From Cephalotrichum gorgonifer (lineage: Eukaryota; Ascomycota; Sordariomycetes; Microascales; Microascaceae), in NCBI GenBank assembly GCA_900312665.1, contig ONZQ02000001.1:1328940-1392939 (forward strand): a stretch of 64,000 nt of DNA. The letters run 5' to 3'. Below the pieces are notes generated by a model. It had not been told where the DNA came from. It made no database searches and saw nothing but the letters and a program-made list of their open reading frames with translations. The number at the start of each line of letters is the position of its first letter. The stretch's first letter is position 1. The position numbers and the translations under genes were made by a program. Below are positions 1 through 12,790 of the stretch, piece after piece.

Positions 1-2991
1 TCGTTAGGTTATTTTGGGAGGGCGCTGTGGCGCACTCTGTGTCCCATTTTGTAACATTACCACGGGATTTTTTTGTACTGAAGGAATAAAGGCCAAGTGT
101 TGATCGGGGGCAGATGTATTCGGAAGGTTTTCTAGCACTTGTTGTTGAGTGAGCTGCTCACTGTGATGTGGCGGCTTACGGGCGTGGGGAGAGATCTGCG
201 TATTACTCCCTTTCCCCCTCTTCTACTACGAGTGAACTAGGTATGATGGTTATTGCAATTGGGTTATTTTTATAAAATGTTGGTCTATTTAATAAAAAAA
301 ACAAGTATAGAATATACTAGAGAGTAATACGAAGCTAGTCCGTAGGTCATACATCGTGAAAACCAGTGTGAGGTTTACGCATATGATGCAGCTGCTGAGC
401 TGAAGATAGTGAGCGTGGCTGAGGTCACGATGATTTGGCTTGCTCGTCATCAAGATGCAGGCAGGCCACCAGGAATACGCGAGCATGGGGTCCTGCCGAA
501 GGGGCGGACGGCCCCCAAACTTGTTCGGCTATGGGGATCCTCTTTACTCCCCGAGACCACCCATCAATGATTCGTCTGGAAGTCTCGAGAGGATCTTGTT
601 TGCCGATCCAAGGCGTCAAACACGAGATATGAGACCCCCCATACGAGTATAAGCCCCGTGTAAGCCGGAGGAGAAGCCTGAGGCACTACCGGATTGGATT
701 CCCACGTGCTCTACACTCTACGTCCTACTTGTATGGGAGGGTGGTGGAGATGTCTCACTTATGGCCCCCTTCTATCCCTTCAGCTTCGGGCTGGGCTTGC
801 TTTGCTAGTGGTAGAGTGTTTTAAAGGGGAGGGGGGGGGGTACGGAAGGTTCCAAGGGAACATGTCAGGAGGCGAGAGAGGCCCCAGGACGTCAAGCATC
901 CGTCGGTGGCGCGAAGGTGGTGACTGTAAAAAAAAATGCAAAGGCCCCAATATTCAATATTTTGGGAGGGGGGGATGACCACGATCGATCGTGAACCCCG
1001 CCTTCCCGCCTTCCTTCTACGAAAGAGTGATCTCGCCTACAAGAGAAACTCGCCAAGGCTCGCTCCTCCCTCTGCGGTATTTTTCCTTTTCAGATCACAA
1101 GGTTCAGGTTCGGGTTTCGGGCTTGGAAAGTTTCGTCGTAGTGTAATGTAGTACCGTTGGAGAGGAAATAAATACTACAAAAAAAATGGCCGAGTTTACC
1201 CAGGTGGGGAGGGGTGTGTGTGTGTGTGAAAGGACGGGGAGAGTAGACGAGGAGAGAGAAAGCCGCCCATGCGACCGAGCAATCCCGAGGGTGTGGGTGT
1301 GAACGAACGGACGCAGATGGAGAGAACGAGGTCTCGCGTGTCGCTCCGAACCTAACCTGGAGAGGAGGTGGGAGAGGGAAGGAAGGAAGGAAGCCATCGG
1401 GCCACAGCCCTTCGACGATCATTGCTGTTGCCTACTCCTCTCATCGTATTCACGGGGCCGGCCCGCCACCCCCCCCTTCGGTGACCTGGTCTCCCAAGGC
1501 GGAAAGGTTCTGGATTCGTATTTTTCCCCATCACAATCCTGCTTTGAATCGCCGCCCCCTTCGCCCCTCGTGAACGTGACTATTATTACGTGGTGGTACG
1601 GAGTTAGGTTACCCTGGAACCGGGGGTTGGTGGCAAGGGAGATGACGAATGGAAATATTGATGTATACGCAGGCAGGAAAAGTTATTAAGTCAAAATAAC
1701 CAAATCGGATGACCCTCATCACACCCACCCACCGGCGCGCGCGGGGAGGCACCACGAGATGCCCGGGCGGCCCGGTCGGTCGTCAGCTTGATGACTTACA
1801 GGTACGGAGTACAAGCGTACTTTGTAAGTGAATGCCTGCCTGTAAGAGTATGAGTAGTGCTTGTACATGTATGTGGAGGCGAGGCGAAGGGGGGGGCGGA
1901 CCTCGAGGCGGTGTGTTCATAGTGTTCATATCCGTGGGTGGAGATGCCGCATCCGGGTTTTGTCAGTTTCTTCTCTAACCTAGGAAAGTATGTATGGATC
2001 CCGGTCCGTCAAACTCCAAACACCTGCTGTCCTGGTGAATATCACACCCGTCCCTTCTTTAGCTGCATATGAGAGTGAGGGGAAGGAAGAGTTTTCCACA
2101 TCGAGAGACTCCCGGTACGAATACTAGTCCTCGGTACAGGTACGACTGGTGGAGTATTTCGAATCGGTGGACTCTTACTGGATGGACTACATGTATGGCC
2201 TGTTCCGGCACCGGCTGGCGGGGTCGAAGGTTGAGAGGCGCAGACTAAAGGAAGAAGAGAAAGCGTAAAAAAGGAACAGAGAGGGTAAAAAAAAAAAACT
2301 TGTTGGAGCGCCGCTCGTGGCTTCCAACCAATAGTCCCGTCTAGTAGCGTGTGATCTAAGTTTTTTTTTTCTGTTCCCGCTGTCGAAGCCCAAGCTTGAT
2401 CCGGCCATGTGGTGATAGGGTCTTCTTCTCGGGAAAGACGAATGTGGCGTTTAACTATCCTAACACACGTACTACTTTGTCCACTACGTGTCTGAAGAAG
2501 AAAAAAACGCTCTGGGGGAGATGGCTCAGAGAGATATTTTCATCCAGGGAGATGAGACTGCGGAGCTCTTGCCATTCTAGGGCGGAAGTATACAAGTACA
2601 AGGACGAAAGCGAACTGACAAGAGGGATTGGAACCGACCGACCCAACTCGTGGATCGCTAAAACCATTTTCGCCGCCAGAGCACATATCATATCGGCGGA
2701 ATGGAGGAAGGGGGGTGCCTCGACTCTGTGAGGGAAATCTTTAACCGGGGGAAAGTCTCACATACGTCATCAGGACGCACTTTCCCTTCCCGCCTTCAGG
2801 ATGGACTACATCGCCCCCGTCTGGGGTTCCATTTCGTCCATTTTTATCCCGCAGCGGCGGTGCATGGTGTCAGTATGAGTACTCGAAGGAGTAGGTACTC
2901 GTAGACGACGCCAAGAGGGATATGAATACAGAGCCATGTCCTTACCTGGGCAGGGAGGTGGTAGGTACGAGTACTTGTGTGAGTAAACGGA

Positions 2992-3015
2992 TACTCGTAC
3001 TCGGGGGTACGAGTA
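2992..3015. repeat. Perfect inverted repeat (9-bp arms) built from the GTAC motif
   Basis: TACTCGTAC at 2992-3000 and its exact reverse complement GTACGAGTA at 3007-3015 flank a 6-nt spacer (3001-3006). The arms are the same motif that is scattered singly through the spacers of this window. It would form a hairpin in single-stranded DNA or RNA. No neighbouring gene explains it. Confidence 0.8.
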
Positions 3016-6000
3016 GGTGACAGGCGGTAATGTGGTAAGGTGGTAGGTGCCTGCAGTGATATTGATGTGTTCATACCCGAAATATGGGGGGACGGGAGGC
3101 CGACCCGAGATATCCCCTTCGCCCCTCTTTTTATTTCCGAGGACGCAAAGGCAAAGGAAGGAAAATCCGGCCGAGCCCGGGGGCGGGGGGGAGCAACCGA
3201 GAGGGGAAACGGGAGGAGGGGGTGGTCCTGCAAGTGCGAGTATTAGACTCCGTGCAAGACCGGAGAGGGGAAGATGGAAAAAGAGAGGGGGAGGATATTT
3301 GTTCGTTTTCGGCGGCGGCGGCGGGGTCGCATATGCAACTTGTCTGTGGGGGTAAGGGGCGGAGCGGAGGGGGGGAGATTCGAGGGTTTCTGAGGGAAGT
3401 TGAAGTTTCGAGGAGTTGAGGGGCTGGGGAGTGGATCAACTCGTTGCCGACCAGATGCCGCCCGCAAGCACAGATACAGGCGGGTGAGCGTATTGTCTGG
3501 CCGCTCTTCACACCGCCGTCTGTGGAGACCAAGGGCTAACTAGCTAACTCCTGCACGCTGGTCATATTTCGCGGGGAATTTTCAGTTGTTAGAAATCACG
3601 GACGCATGCCATGGCCGTTCTTCGGAACTCTGGATATGGGGGTCGAGGATCGAGAACCAAGAACCGACAGGGGGGCTGAGGAGAAGAGCCTATCATCTCG
3701 TGCATATTCCTTCTGCCCTCGTGTCCTTGCACATCCTGTCGAAGCTGCGGACTGTGGAGAAAAAGCCTAACTAATGCGTCGAGTGTGGGTGGATGGGCCG
3801 CCTCCCGCCTGTTTGGGGCGCCATTTTTCTTTCTCACTAATGTCGTTCTCGAAATCGATGTGGAGATGTGCCATGGACGGAAGTTGAAGTGCAAGGGTGG
3901 AGTGGCAGGAGAGAGAGAGAGCCTGTCAGAATAACTTTGTTAGCGCGCGAGCCCCCGAAGGAACGAATAGGGTGCTGATTCGCCCAAGATGGAACTCGGT
4001 GGGCTCCACCAATCCCTGCCAACTAACACTAGGAGTACTCGTACTCATACTTACTCTTCATCCTCAGCCCATACGAAGTAGTACTGAATGCCTCGGCGCC
4101 TCGGGGTATTTGTACGGAGGAGCGCTACTGCATGAAAGCAAGGATCTTTGGATCACCGAGGTTACGGCACTACAGGGGGACACGAGCTTTCTCCGTATTG
4201 ACGGGTTTACTTTTAAATTCCGTAATTGTCCGAGTAGCCATGGGGAATCTTCGAACGTTCTTCACGGGTTTATTACATACTGCGTGCTCGTAAGGGTTTG
4301 TCTGTCCCTCAGACGAAAACAACAGGGCTATAATTAGGAAAGGGGGCTGGACCCTGGTACGTAATATTACTTACGGAAGTACGGAGCATGGAGTAATAAA
4401 CCGCTGGGCCGGGATAGTTCCGTTGTTGAGAAATTGGCTGTGCGAAACAACCATCAATACGGACTACCGGTATTCGAGCAATTTCGTCCTAGCCCTTTCC
4501 CCTTTAAGCCCGACACCCAATCCTGTCTCCCGCCTGCCGGGAGTGGTGGTAATCAGTGCTTGTGGGCGATCGGGGGTATCTCCGTTCTCCTCAATGTGAC
4601 ATTCGGCTACACTACAAGTATTTACGTAGTATTACTTACTTGTATTATGTATCAGTCTTTCCGGGGCAAGAGCCATTTTCAGACCATCAAGCGGCGGTGC
4701 CCCAGTAACCAGAAAAGCCCGATGCTCCCACACATATGCAAGTTGAAATTCACCCGACTCTGGGCAATGTGCGATGCTGGCCGATGGTTCCGGGGTTGTT
4801 ACTGACATTGTTTGTCGGAGAGGGTGTTGACACTACTACTCGTAGGCAGGCCAGAAGCACATTGTTACGACTATCTTTGGCTAATACATGGAGGGCTCAG
4901 ATCCGTCGCGGGCCCGTCCATATTGTGGATCGTGAGTGTACGTACTTTGTATGAGTCGGCCTAGAGGTGCTCCGGTGATTCAAGACTGACTGACCGGCGG
5001 CTGGACAAGCTTCAAGTTTTCATCCATGACCCTCCGCCCCCCGCCGCGGGACCTGCACGACGCGTGGGGACGCCAGTAGGTGGTCCATGCAGTACTACTT
5101 ACACTTGTAATAGAGAAACGGTGGGGTCTTGTTCCCTGAGTTGACGCTTGGCTGCTCAAGCTGAGTATCAGCGGGCCCACCAGGGTCTTGTTTTGGATTG
5201 GTTCGGCCAGGGTCCAGGGGGGGATCATGGAAGGCGGTGTACCGCACAGGCACCAACCCAGCACCAAAACGGCGATCAGGCGAGCGGGTTTGTTTTCAAC
5301 CCCCTGCCGTTTCGGGGATGGGGATATGCGCGAGTACAGGTATGGGGGGAGGGGGGAGGAAGAGTGGCGCGTCCGCCTGTCAGCCCCCTTCCAACCACCG
5401 CGACGGGCGTACTTGGTAAGAAGTCGGAGCAGGATTGGCTACAAGCAAGTTGTCCAGGTGCCGCCTCACATGTCGCCTCCTTCACCCTCCATGCCAGCAA
5501 AGGCAGCAGGCCAGGTACGGAGTATTCGTACTCCTACTTCAGTACAAGCGTCATGATGGGCATGAGCAGCACATCCCCAAAACCAGTCATCCCCCCTCCC
5601 ATGGGCCTGCAGCCAACCTATCACAGGAGATACAAGCTTGCTAGGCCGCCCCCCCTCAGACTGAGACTGGGATGGAAACTTTCACAGCGACGACGCATGC
5701 AGAAGTAAAAGCGGGCGGCGAGAGGGCCTGGGTTGGCGTATCAGAGGATCCGGTTCAAGTGACAACCTCCACTGATTCCTCCAGCCGCGGCTACGACGAC
5801 AAACCAGAGATGATGTTCCGGATTTGCTCGTATTCCTCAAGTCATCATTCTCAAAGCACCTCCTCCGTTCAGGCTACCGTCACATGGGGAGGGGGGCGCG
5901 GGATCGACGATATACCCGTGAATACCCAGCCGGGTCGTTTTGAGATGGGATGAAAAAGGGATATCAATCGAGAGTGCTTTTTATTCCCGGCGTGGAGTAT

Positions 6001-7237
6001 AGTCCCCGTGACTGCTGGTTGTGCGACGTACGGACTCCGGCATACCAAGGACGGTCTTGATATTTGACGGAGAGCAATATGAATCACGCTGGGCGTCAAT
6101 ATCTGGGTATGAGTCCTCACAGAGGCGAGTGGTACGGAGTACATGTAATATGGTATGTGGCCGGTTTGCCACGGGTGCACTTGCGCGGGCGGGAGAGGAT
6201 ACCAAAACGGTTCCCTGTCCCGTCTTGGACAAGGACGAACGGATTACGTCGTGACGGGGCAGGTATACTATTAATAATACTTCGCGCTTTACCCAAACGA
6301 GCAGACATATGGCTCGGGGTGGACGGATTTGCCCACCAGAGTGTGGTGGCACACCGGAGTTACCCGTAATACTTGACCTTTGTGCAGGAAGAGTTATTAC
6401 GGGCCATCCCAAGTATTACTCATACTTGTTGTATTCTACGTACTTATAGTATGGACGTGCAGACGTGCGCGTCGAGTCCGAGGCATTTTCAGGACAGGAC
6501 TCTTGCCCAGAGCAAGACGCCCGCACGTGGGACTGTGGAGCGATCGCAATGTCCGTTGTAACCACAAGCAGCGTGTGCCGTCCCGTGGCGTGGGCACACC
6601 ACCCCTGGTTGTTATTTTACTGCGAGTACGGTTGTTTCGGCGACCCTCAGGGGCTGATCAAGTGCTGGTATTCAAGTTTTTTTTTTCCCTTTTTTCTGTT
6701 GACAGACGCTAGTTTTCGTGGTGGGCCTACGTCCCGACCGCGCCAAGACAAATACGTTAGGTACCCACTTCTACACAAAGACACCAAAACATGTCGGATG
6801 AACGGTAAACGGGAAACGGGTGGTCGGGTACGGTACTCGTCCTCGTACTTCACTACTTTAGTAATATGTCTATTTCCATTGCGGTCTGGACTCCAATCTT
6901 TGTACGTGTAGAGGGTACCAGCGCTGCAAGTGTTCGTCCTGACAACGAGCATTTCCACACTCTAGCACCTTGGCATCCTGACAAAATTCCGCAAACATAT
7001 TCTTTCCGAAGGGCCGGTGTGGGGTTTCTGACTTTTGAGGTCGGGGCCTCTTTCATTTCCTAAGGTCGCTTTACCCTCTCCCATAAAGGATGGAGGCTTG
7101 AGTCGTTGACCGACCTTTATTACTCCCCAAAGGCAACGACGGCTGGTCTCAGATGCGGGTGGGAGAGGATGGGACGGATGATGGAATGAGTAATCTTTGA
7201 CATGAGGTACTTTATACCCCGTGCCTGTAGAAGTACT

Positions 7238-7259
7238 CCTCTCTCTCTCTCTCTCTCTC
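7238..7259. repeat. (CT)n microsatellite
   Basis: An uninterrupted CT dinucleotide run of about 22 nt in noncoding DNA. It is an ordinary simple repeat. Confidence 0.9.
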
Positions 7260-8211
7260 ACTGCAGCTGCGGCGAGGATATTTCGATCCCTTGTCTCTGG
7301 TCGTTTTCTAGCGCAACCCTGGAACCAGTTATAAACACGCCCCCCTGTTCATTTCAAATACCACACCCTCCGTAATTTCTTGGTCAATTTGCAGGCGAGC
7401 CCTTGTGCCTTCTATGCTAGACACACCTCCCCCTAGACATTGTTCTCTACGCACCCCACTCCACAGCGCAAGGACCTGGTCGGTGCCACGGGGGCGGCCC
7501 ACATCATACTGACTCTCCATCATAGTCGTATGTCGTGTGTACATGTTGTGAGTACTCCTGGTGGGAAATGTGGAGTTTCCATCAGTACTTGTTCGAATGT
7601 CCCGATTGTATGAGTACCGATTGATAGGCGGTCTCCAGGGCAAGTACGAAGTGTTCGAAATTCCTTTAAGTTGTGCGACTGCGTGCCGAACGGAACCACG
7701 GGGCCGCGCCAGCATGAACTGGATCGGAAGGTCGAGGTAGCCTGCTATACTCGTAATGCGGTGATCGGTGCTCAAACGATGAGCGTGACGTCTAACGTGG
7801 GTGGTTTATGTCATGATGGATGTCCGTACTCGCCCTTTAATGATACGAGGCGCCAATTAATATACTCCACAGTGGGCTCAGCAGAAGCAGGAGATGAAGA
7901 AAGGAAGGAGACACCCCAGTGAGGAGCCAGGTCCTGGATACAAGCACAACCTCGACGCCAAGAACGTATTTTGCCCCCCCGCGCCAACTTGAGAGAGAGG
8001 TACTCCTGTCCCCAAAAGGGGAGGTGCGATGTACTTGTTGCCCACCCATTACCTCAGGACCCACAACCACGCCTCTTCAGTATTAGTGGTGGCTGTTTTC
8101 AATGGAGTCGGTGCACAGCAGCCTAGCATGGTTTTCCCTCTCAAGGGTACGAGTACGAGGATAGGTACGAGTACATTGTGGACGAGGGAATCTATTTAGC
8201 CTCCACCACAT

Positions 8212-9348
8212 GAAAGTCTCATACAAGTACTTGTAAACTGGGAAGCAACTACGTGCGCGCCTTTGTACCTGTACACCTCCACCCGCCCAGAAACACCCGC
8301 TGTAACCCTCTCCATCTGCTTGGGGTGGTCAGGGCATTCCGTGTCTCCACCCACCGCATTCTCCTTCCCTGCCTCATTTCCTTTTTTCCATCAACATCCC
8401 TCCTTGATCACCTCTCACCCCCTTCCTCTCCTCCCCCCCCATCCTCTCTCTCCGAATCTCCCCAACCGAATCCGCCTTTCCCCGGCAAATCCGTCATCGA
8501 CCTTCGAACGACGACCTAGTGTCCTTGTCTCTCGGTCTTTGCCTGCTGGATTCTGGTCTCTCCCCCAACCGACATATCCCTAAAAGTTTCGAGCCGAACG
8601 AAGTGAACGCCCTTCCTTCAACCAGCTACGCTTGTTACTGCAACGGACAGCGGTTTCTCAACCCCAGAACGACTTCTTGATTGCGCGAAGCGGCCGACTC
8701 CCTTCAAACAACGGAAGACCTTTGTCTTGGTGATCTCTCTTCATTTGAGCTGTCACCCACCTTTCTACATTTTCTTTCCATCCTGTGTCAGTCTTGAGCG
8801 ACTTCACTGTCGTACACCGTCTGATACATCTTGAACGATTTCTTTTTTTCTCCCACTCGATCAGTATAACGACCGACGACCGAGAAGTTTACGACACCCT
8901 CGGCATAACAAACCGAATTCTTTTACGCTTCCACCGCCCAATCTCAAGTTTTCGACACAATAGGGATATCTTCTTCGCCCAACCAGTCCTTTCCAAACAA
9001 TTGACGTCTTCTCTTTTGTCTTCATCGAGCGTTGATACTTTCCCACCTCCCATCCGTTCCATCTGTCGATACGACTACGCGTCCCAAACGTTCCACGACT
9101 CGAGAGATTTAGCCCTGCGCACCCCTCAACCAAAACCGACACCGAGGAAACTGTTCATGGCGACGATCTCTTACTAAGGTCCTCGGAACCTCTTGGCCCT
9201 AATCGCCGGTGCAACCTCGGAAATCACTAGACCATTCTGTGGCCTGCCCACCGAGTGAGGTGTCCCTCCCAGGTCCCCGAAGCGATATACTCTCCGGCCC
9301 CTCATACACGCTATCCACCGTCCGTCAACTAGTCTTACCACCGCAATC
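8212..9348 (+). promoter_or_regulatory. Presumed promoter and long ATG-depleted 5' leader of the Clg1-like cyclin gene
   Basis: The stretch is pyrimidine-rich. Reading from the last upstream ATG (near 8209) to the cyclin start at 9349, I find only one ATG, at 9157, on the plus strand. That ATG opens a six-codon uORF (9157-9177, MATISY). Such depletion of start codons over nearly 950 nt suggests a scanned, transcribed leader rather than random spacer. No clear splice pair was found. The exact transcription start is not visible. Confidence 0.55.
9157..9177 (+). promoter_or_regulatory. Upstream ORF (MATISY-stop) in the cyclin leader
   Basis: This is the only ATG in about 945 nt of presumed leader. 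It encodes six residues then TAA, and ends 171 nt before the cyclin start. It could reduce or gate translation of the cyclin. Function is inferred from position only. Confidence 0.45.
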
Positions 9349-10335
9349 ATGGCTGGCGGAGTGTGTGCCGTCCTCGACTACGAGGTAGAGGTCATGGCGG
9401 AGTACGTGGCCGAGATGGCAATGCGCGTTGTTTCTCCCGAGACACCCGTTACCTCACCCTTCCGAAAGTTCGTCAAGCAGATCCTTACTTCGACTCGCCT
9501 ACCCAGCACCACGATCCTCCTGGGCCTCAACTACCTTGCCAAGAGGGTAAACACTTGCAAAGTACAGGGCCCGTTCAAGGCCAGCGAGGGCCAGGTTTGG
9601 CGATTGTTGACGGTCTCGCTGGTACTGGGTAGCAAGTTCTTGGATGATAACACCTTCCAGAACCGCTCGTGGTCGGAAGTCAGCGGCATCGCTGTGGCGG
9701 AACTCAATTCGCTGGAGAACGAGTGGCTTGCTGCTTGCCACTGGCAGCTCTACGTCAACTTGGATAAGAGCAATGATTACCAGGCTTGGCTCGAGAACTG
9801 GAAGACCTGGCTAGCTGCGAGGAAGCGCCAGGCGGCTGTTGCGAGCCAGCGTCTCGCGACGCTTAGCCCTATCCAGACCAGCTTTGTCCGCCAGCACGAC
9901 CTGCCCTCGCCCCCGTACGTCGCAACCCAGCCTGCTGGCCTTCGTCATGTCGATTATAGCAGACACAACTCCAAGGACTTCGGTCACAGGCAGGCGTACT
10001 GCCAGGACAGCATGTGGGCGCACCCCCACTACAGGCCCGGCCCTCACGCTCCTATCACGCCTCCGGACTCTGGTTATTCGACACCTGATTATGCCTCGTC
10101 TGCAACCTCTGCGAATGGACGGTACCAGGATTGGTTCGCCCAGGCTGCGATGCAGTACAGCGCCTATCCCCAGACGCACCACCATAACGCGTACTATCCT
10201 CGCCATCAGAGCCACGGACACTATCCCTACTGGGATCCTGCTATTGCGGAATGCAACTGCGCCCAGTGTCCCGTACCCATGGCGAAGCAGCAGTATTTCG
10301 TTCCACATGGATACAGCCAACCCGTAATGGGTTGA
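9349..10335 (+). CDS. Clg1/Pho80-type cyclin, N-terminal cyclin domain protein
   Basis: A single-exon gene of 328 residues. Residues about 25-150 form an N-terminal cyclin box of the Pho80/Pcl/Clg1 class: a segment with FRKFVKQILTSTRLPSTTILLGL-like helices, then a VWRLLTVSLVLGSKFLDDNTF helix and a SGIAVAELNSLENEWL helix. Proteins of this class activate the Pho85-type cyclin-dependent kinase. Budding yeast Clg1 is linked to nutrient signalling and autophagy. The C-terminal half is low complexity, rich in His, Tyr, Pro and Gln, as in Clg1 relatives, and ends with stop TGA. The start is the first ATG after a long ATG-poor leader, in context ATC ATGG. The family is clear. Assignment to Clg1 rather than another Pcl-type cyclin rests on the Tyr/His/Pro-rich tail and is less certain. 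Confidence 0.85.
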   Translation: MAGGVCAVLDYEVEVMAEYVAEMAMRVVSPETPVTSPFRKFVKQILTSTRLPSTTILLGLNYLAKRVNTCKVQGPFKASEGQVWRLLTVSLVLGSKFLDDNTFQNRSWSEVSGIAVAELNSLENEWLAACHWQLYVNLDKSNDYQAWLENWKTWLAARKRQAAVASQRLATLSPIQTSFVRQHDLPSPPYVATQPAGLRHVDYSRHNSKDFGHRQAYCQDSMWAHPHYRPGPHAPITPPDSGYSTPDYASSATSANGRYQDWFAQAAMQYSAYPQTHHHNAYYPRHQSHGHYPYWDPAIAECNCAQCPVPMAKQQYFVPHGYSQPVMG

Positions 10336-12790
10336 TTGGTATTGGTAACCCTCAATATCTAGGGGTTGGCCTATGACGGACCGCTCGTGTTCTTAACATG
10401 ATGTTTCGGTCTGTACTGTTTTCGGCTCTTCATCCACGTCGCCGCCTATATGTCTGTGTCAACATCACTGGCATACTGGACGACTGGCCAAGTTTCTTTT
10501 CTCTACTGCATAATCAGATACCCGCATTTTCGGTTTCCCGTGCGTTGGGACTGGTCAACAATTGCTTGCCCTCGATGGAACGACGACTCGAGATTGGCTG
10601 CGAGGTAGGGGTAGGGGTCTTTCTCGAGACTCCTAGCATTGCCTCCGCCACGCTTGTCAAGGCTTCAACGCGGGCCATCATTCCACCCTCGCTCGGCATC
10701 TACAACAAATTGGGATCCGGCGACTCCCAATCACGTTACGAATTTTCTTAGCGTCCAACTTGTTTCTCCATCCACCAGGTTCTCGGTCATTAGTCGGCGT
10801 TTTTGTCCACTCTTCGGGTTCTCAGTTTATGAGCCATTCATAGAACGCGGCTTCCTCGTTCCATTTTCACTACCGGTGTTCCCGGCTTTACGACACTTTA
10901 TTTTATTCCGCTTCTCAACTTTCGATATCCATTCATGCGGCATGGCACAGACGGGGCGCGCCTAGCTGGTACGGACCACCACGGCCATCGTTTGAACGAA
11001 CTTCTACGGCCGCACTTCTTTTCGCTTCATTCACCCATTCACCCCCTTTTCATTCATTTTCTTTTATTATCTTGTTTTTTTTTGCATGGATAGACTTGAC
11101 CTGGCGCCCATTTCATGCGGCACGATTGCTAGACAAGCTCGGAGTTCGGACGCAAAAGTGCCGCGTTCATCCTCTCAAATTTCTTTTGTGCCCGGCGAGG
11201 CGCTACACTTCATATAATAACGACACCCTGATACCGACGCCGGATACCCGAACACTACACGACGTCCTGCCCAGTCCTAGTTCTAGGAACATCCGGCTCT
11301 GTTTCAACCGCGACGGCGTCACGGTCCGGAGAATGGCTCGGTATCGGGCTCGTCCAAATTCTGTGTTACATTCTGGAAAAGAAAAGTTCACGAACGGTTG
11401 GGAACAAAATTTCAAAATCTGGCGCTGTGTTGGCTCCTGTCTTAACTTACGCGCATTGTATCTGTTTCATACGTTGGTTGTTGGTTTTTTTTTCGGTGTT
11501 TTTGTTTTCTGTCGCTTCTTTGCGTGTTGTCACTGGGAAATCTTGGGGGTAGGGGTAGGGGCAGGGACAGGGGGTTCTTAGCTCGAAATGCATTTGCAAG
11601 AGCGAGGAACCATGTTTGGAACTGGATGGTTATTTCGGTTTCAGTCTATTTCTGTTTTCCCTCCGGCTTTTTCTGGCCTCCGGGTAGGTGTCTGGCTAGG
11701 CTTCCGCCTCATGTCAATCTTCCTCCCTGTCACGTTGGAGGGAGTCTTGATCAGCATCTCTAGCGCAGACCTCACCTTAGAGGCCATTCTTTCTCCCAAC
11801 GGAGGGACTTTTTAGAGATTTCTCTTGCAGCTATGGCATTTTCTGTTAGAACCGGAAGGGGGTTTATCACGGGTACATGGACTGGGTGAATATTGGTCTG
11901 GGGTTTTAATACCGATGGGAGTTCTTTTCTTTCGCTTTTCTTTTCTTTTCTTTTCATTTCTTGTTTCGCCAAGGGGCTTTTTTTTTTTTTTACTTTGGGA
12001 AGGAAAATCAGAGGGGGAATTCGGACTTTGGGGGGGTTATCTACTTGGTCAAGGGGGGTTTCCTTGAGAAATATGCATTGCGTCTCAGCGGCGCACTCAG
12101 ATAGGCTCTAGAGAGCAGAGGAGGGATCGAATATCATGAAATGAAACGATGACTACCCAGCCAAGTTCCTGTGAAGCCCGGCATCTGGTGAACAAGGATA
12201 GAGAGATGTGGATGTGGACGTGGATTCGGATGAGCCTAACTTGTGTGTTCAGCAGAGCATGGTGTGAGGTCGCATATGAAAAATGAGAGAAGTCTTGTTG
12301 TGTTGTCGAATATACGGGGACTTGATTCGATGTGAAGGCCAGTGCAGAGAGGAAGCGCTGGTGCTCTATGATCTATGAGTTTGCGTACAAGTGTTCAAAG
12401 CTCATGTGTGGGTGGGTGGTGTAGTAGGTCGGCAGCACAGTGAGATTTACTCACCCACCCACTCCACTCCTGCCTCATCGCGTCTACAATCACCATCACC
12501 TGAGCACGCAAGCATTCGAGTCCGCCCTCCTACCCCAGATTACTTATACCCGCATAATTTCCTCCCACGATATCCTTTGGGCGTGCAACACGGTGTACTC
12601 CAGGGCATCGCGTCATCTCCCAAACCGCGTCCCTGAGCGCGTCAGCAAGAGGTACATTTACTACTACCTCATCCTCCTCTTCGCCCACTCACTCGCCCAA
12701 TCTAAGGGAGGGAGAAAAGGCATCGGGAGGTAGTAAGTGATACGTCGAGTAAAATAACCGCTCCAAGAAAGAAGAATAAGAGGGAGGGAA
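10336..12790. other. Intergenic spacer, T-rich
   Basis: No supportable gene. The first part is probably the 3' UTR of the cyclin gene. The rest has long T tracts (for example 11485-11500 and near 11980-11990) and no open frame with a recognisable domain. The last few hundred bases before 12791 should hold the promoter of the Fyv6-like gene. The immediate leader is purine-rich (AAGAAAGAAGAATAAG). Confidence 0.5.

Larger units (their letters stand above)
1..8211. other. Gene-poor intergenic region with palindromic GTAC motifs
   Basis: I find no gene here that I can support. Open frames are short, lack splice-consistent continuation and show no recognisable domain. The region holds simple repeats (a TG run near 1212-1228, a G run near 828-839, a CT run at 7238-7259). 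It also holds many copies of short palindromic motifs of the type GTACGAGTAC or GTACGGAGTAC, for example at 1802-1812, 2965-2974, 4033-4046, 6132-6142, 8147-8159 and 8165-8174. A perfect 14-bp palindrome, CACGATCGATCGTG, lies at 980-993. No telomere repeats, tRNA or transposase are seen. A small secreted-protein gene with several introns could be missed by eye. Confidence 0.6.

Noticed and set aside
5148..5708. 186-codon plus-strand frame in the gene-poor region
   Set aside because: Composition is low-complexity, there is no domain, and several overlapping frames of similar length occur on both strands, as expected in GC-rich DNA.
8785..9177. 130-codon frame in the cyclin leader
   Set aside because: It has no ATG at its beginning. 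The only ATG in it starts the six-codon uORF.
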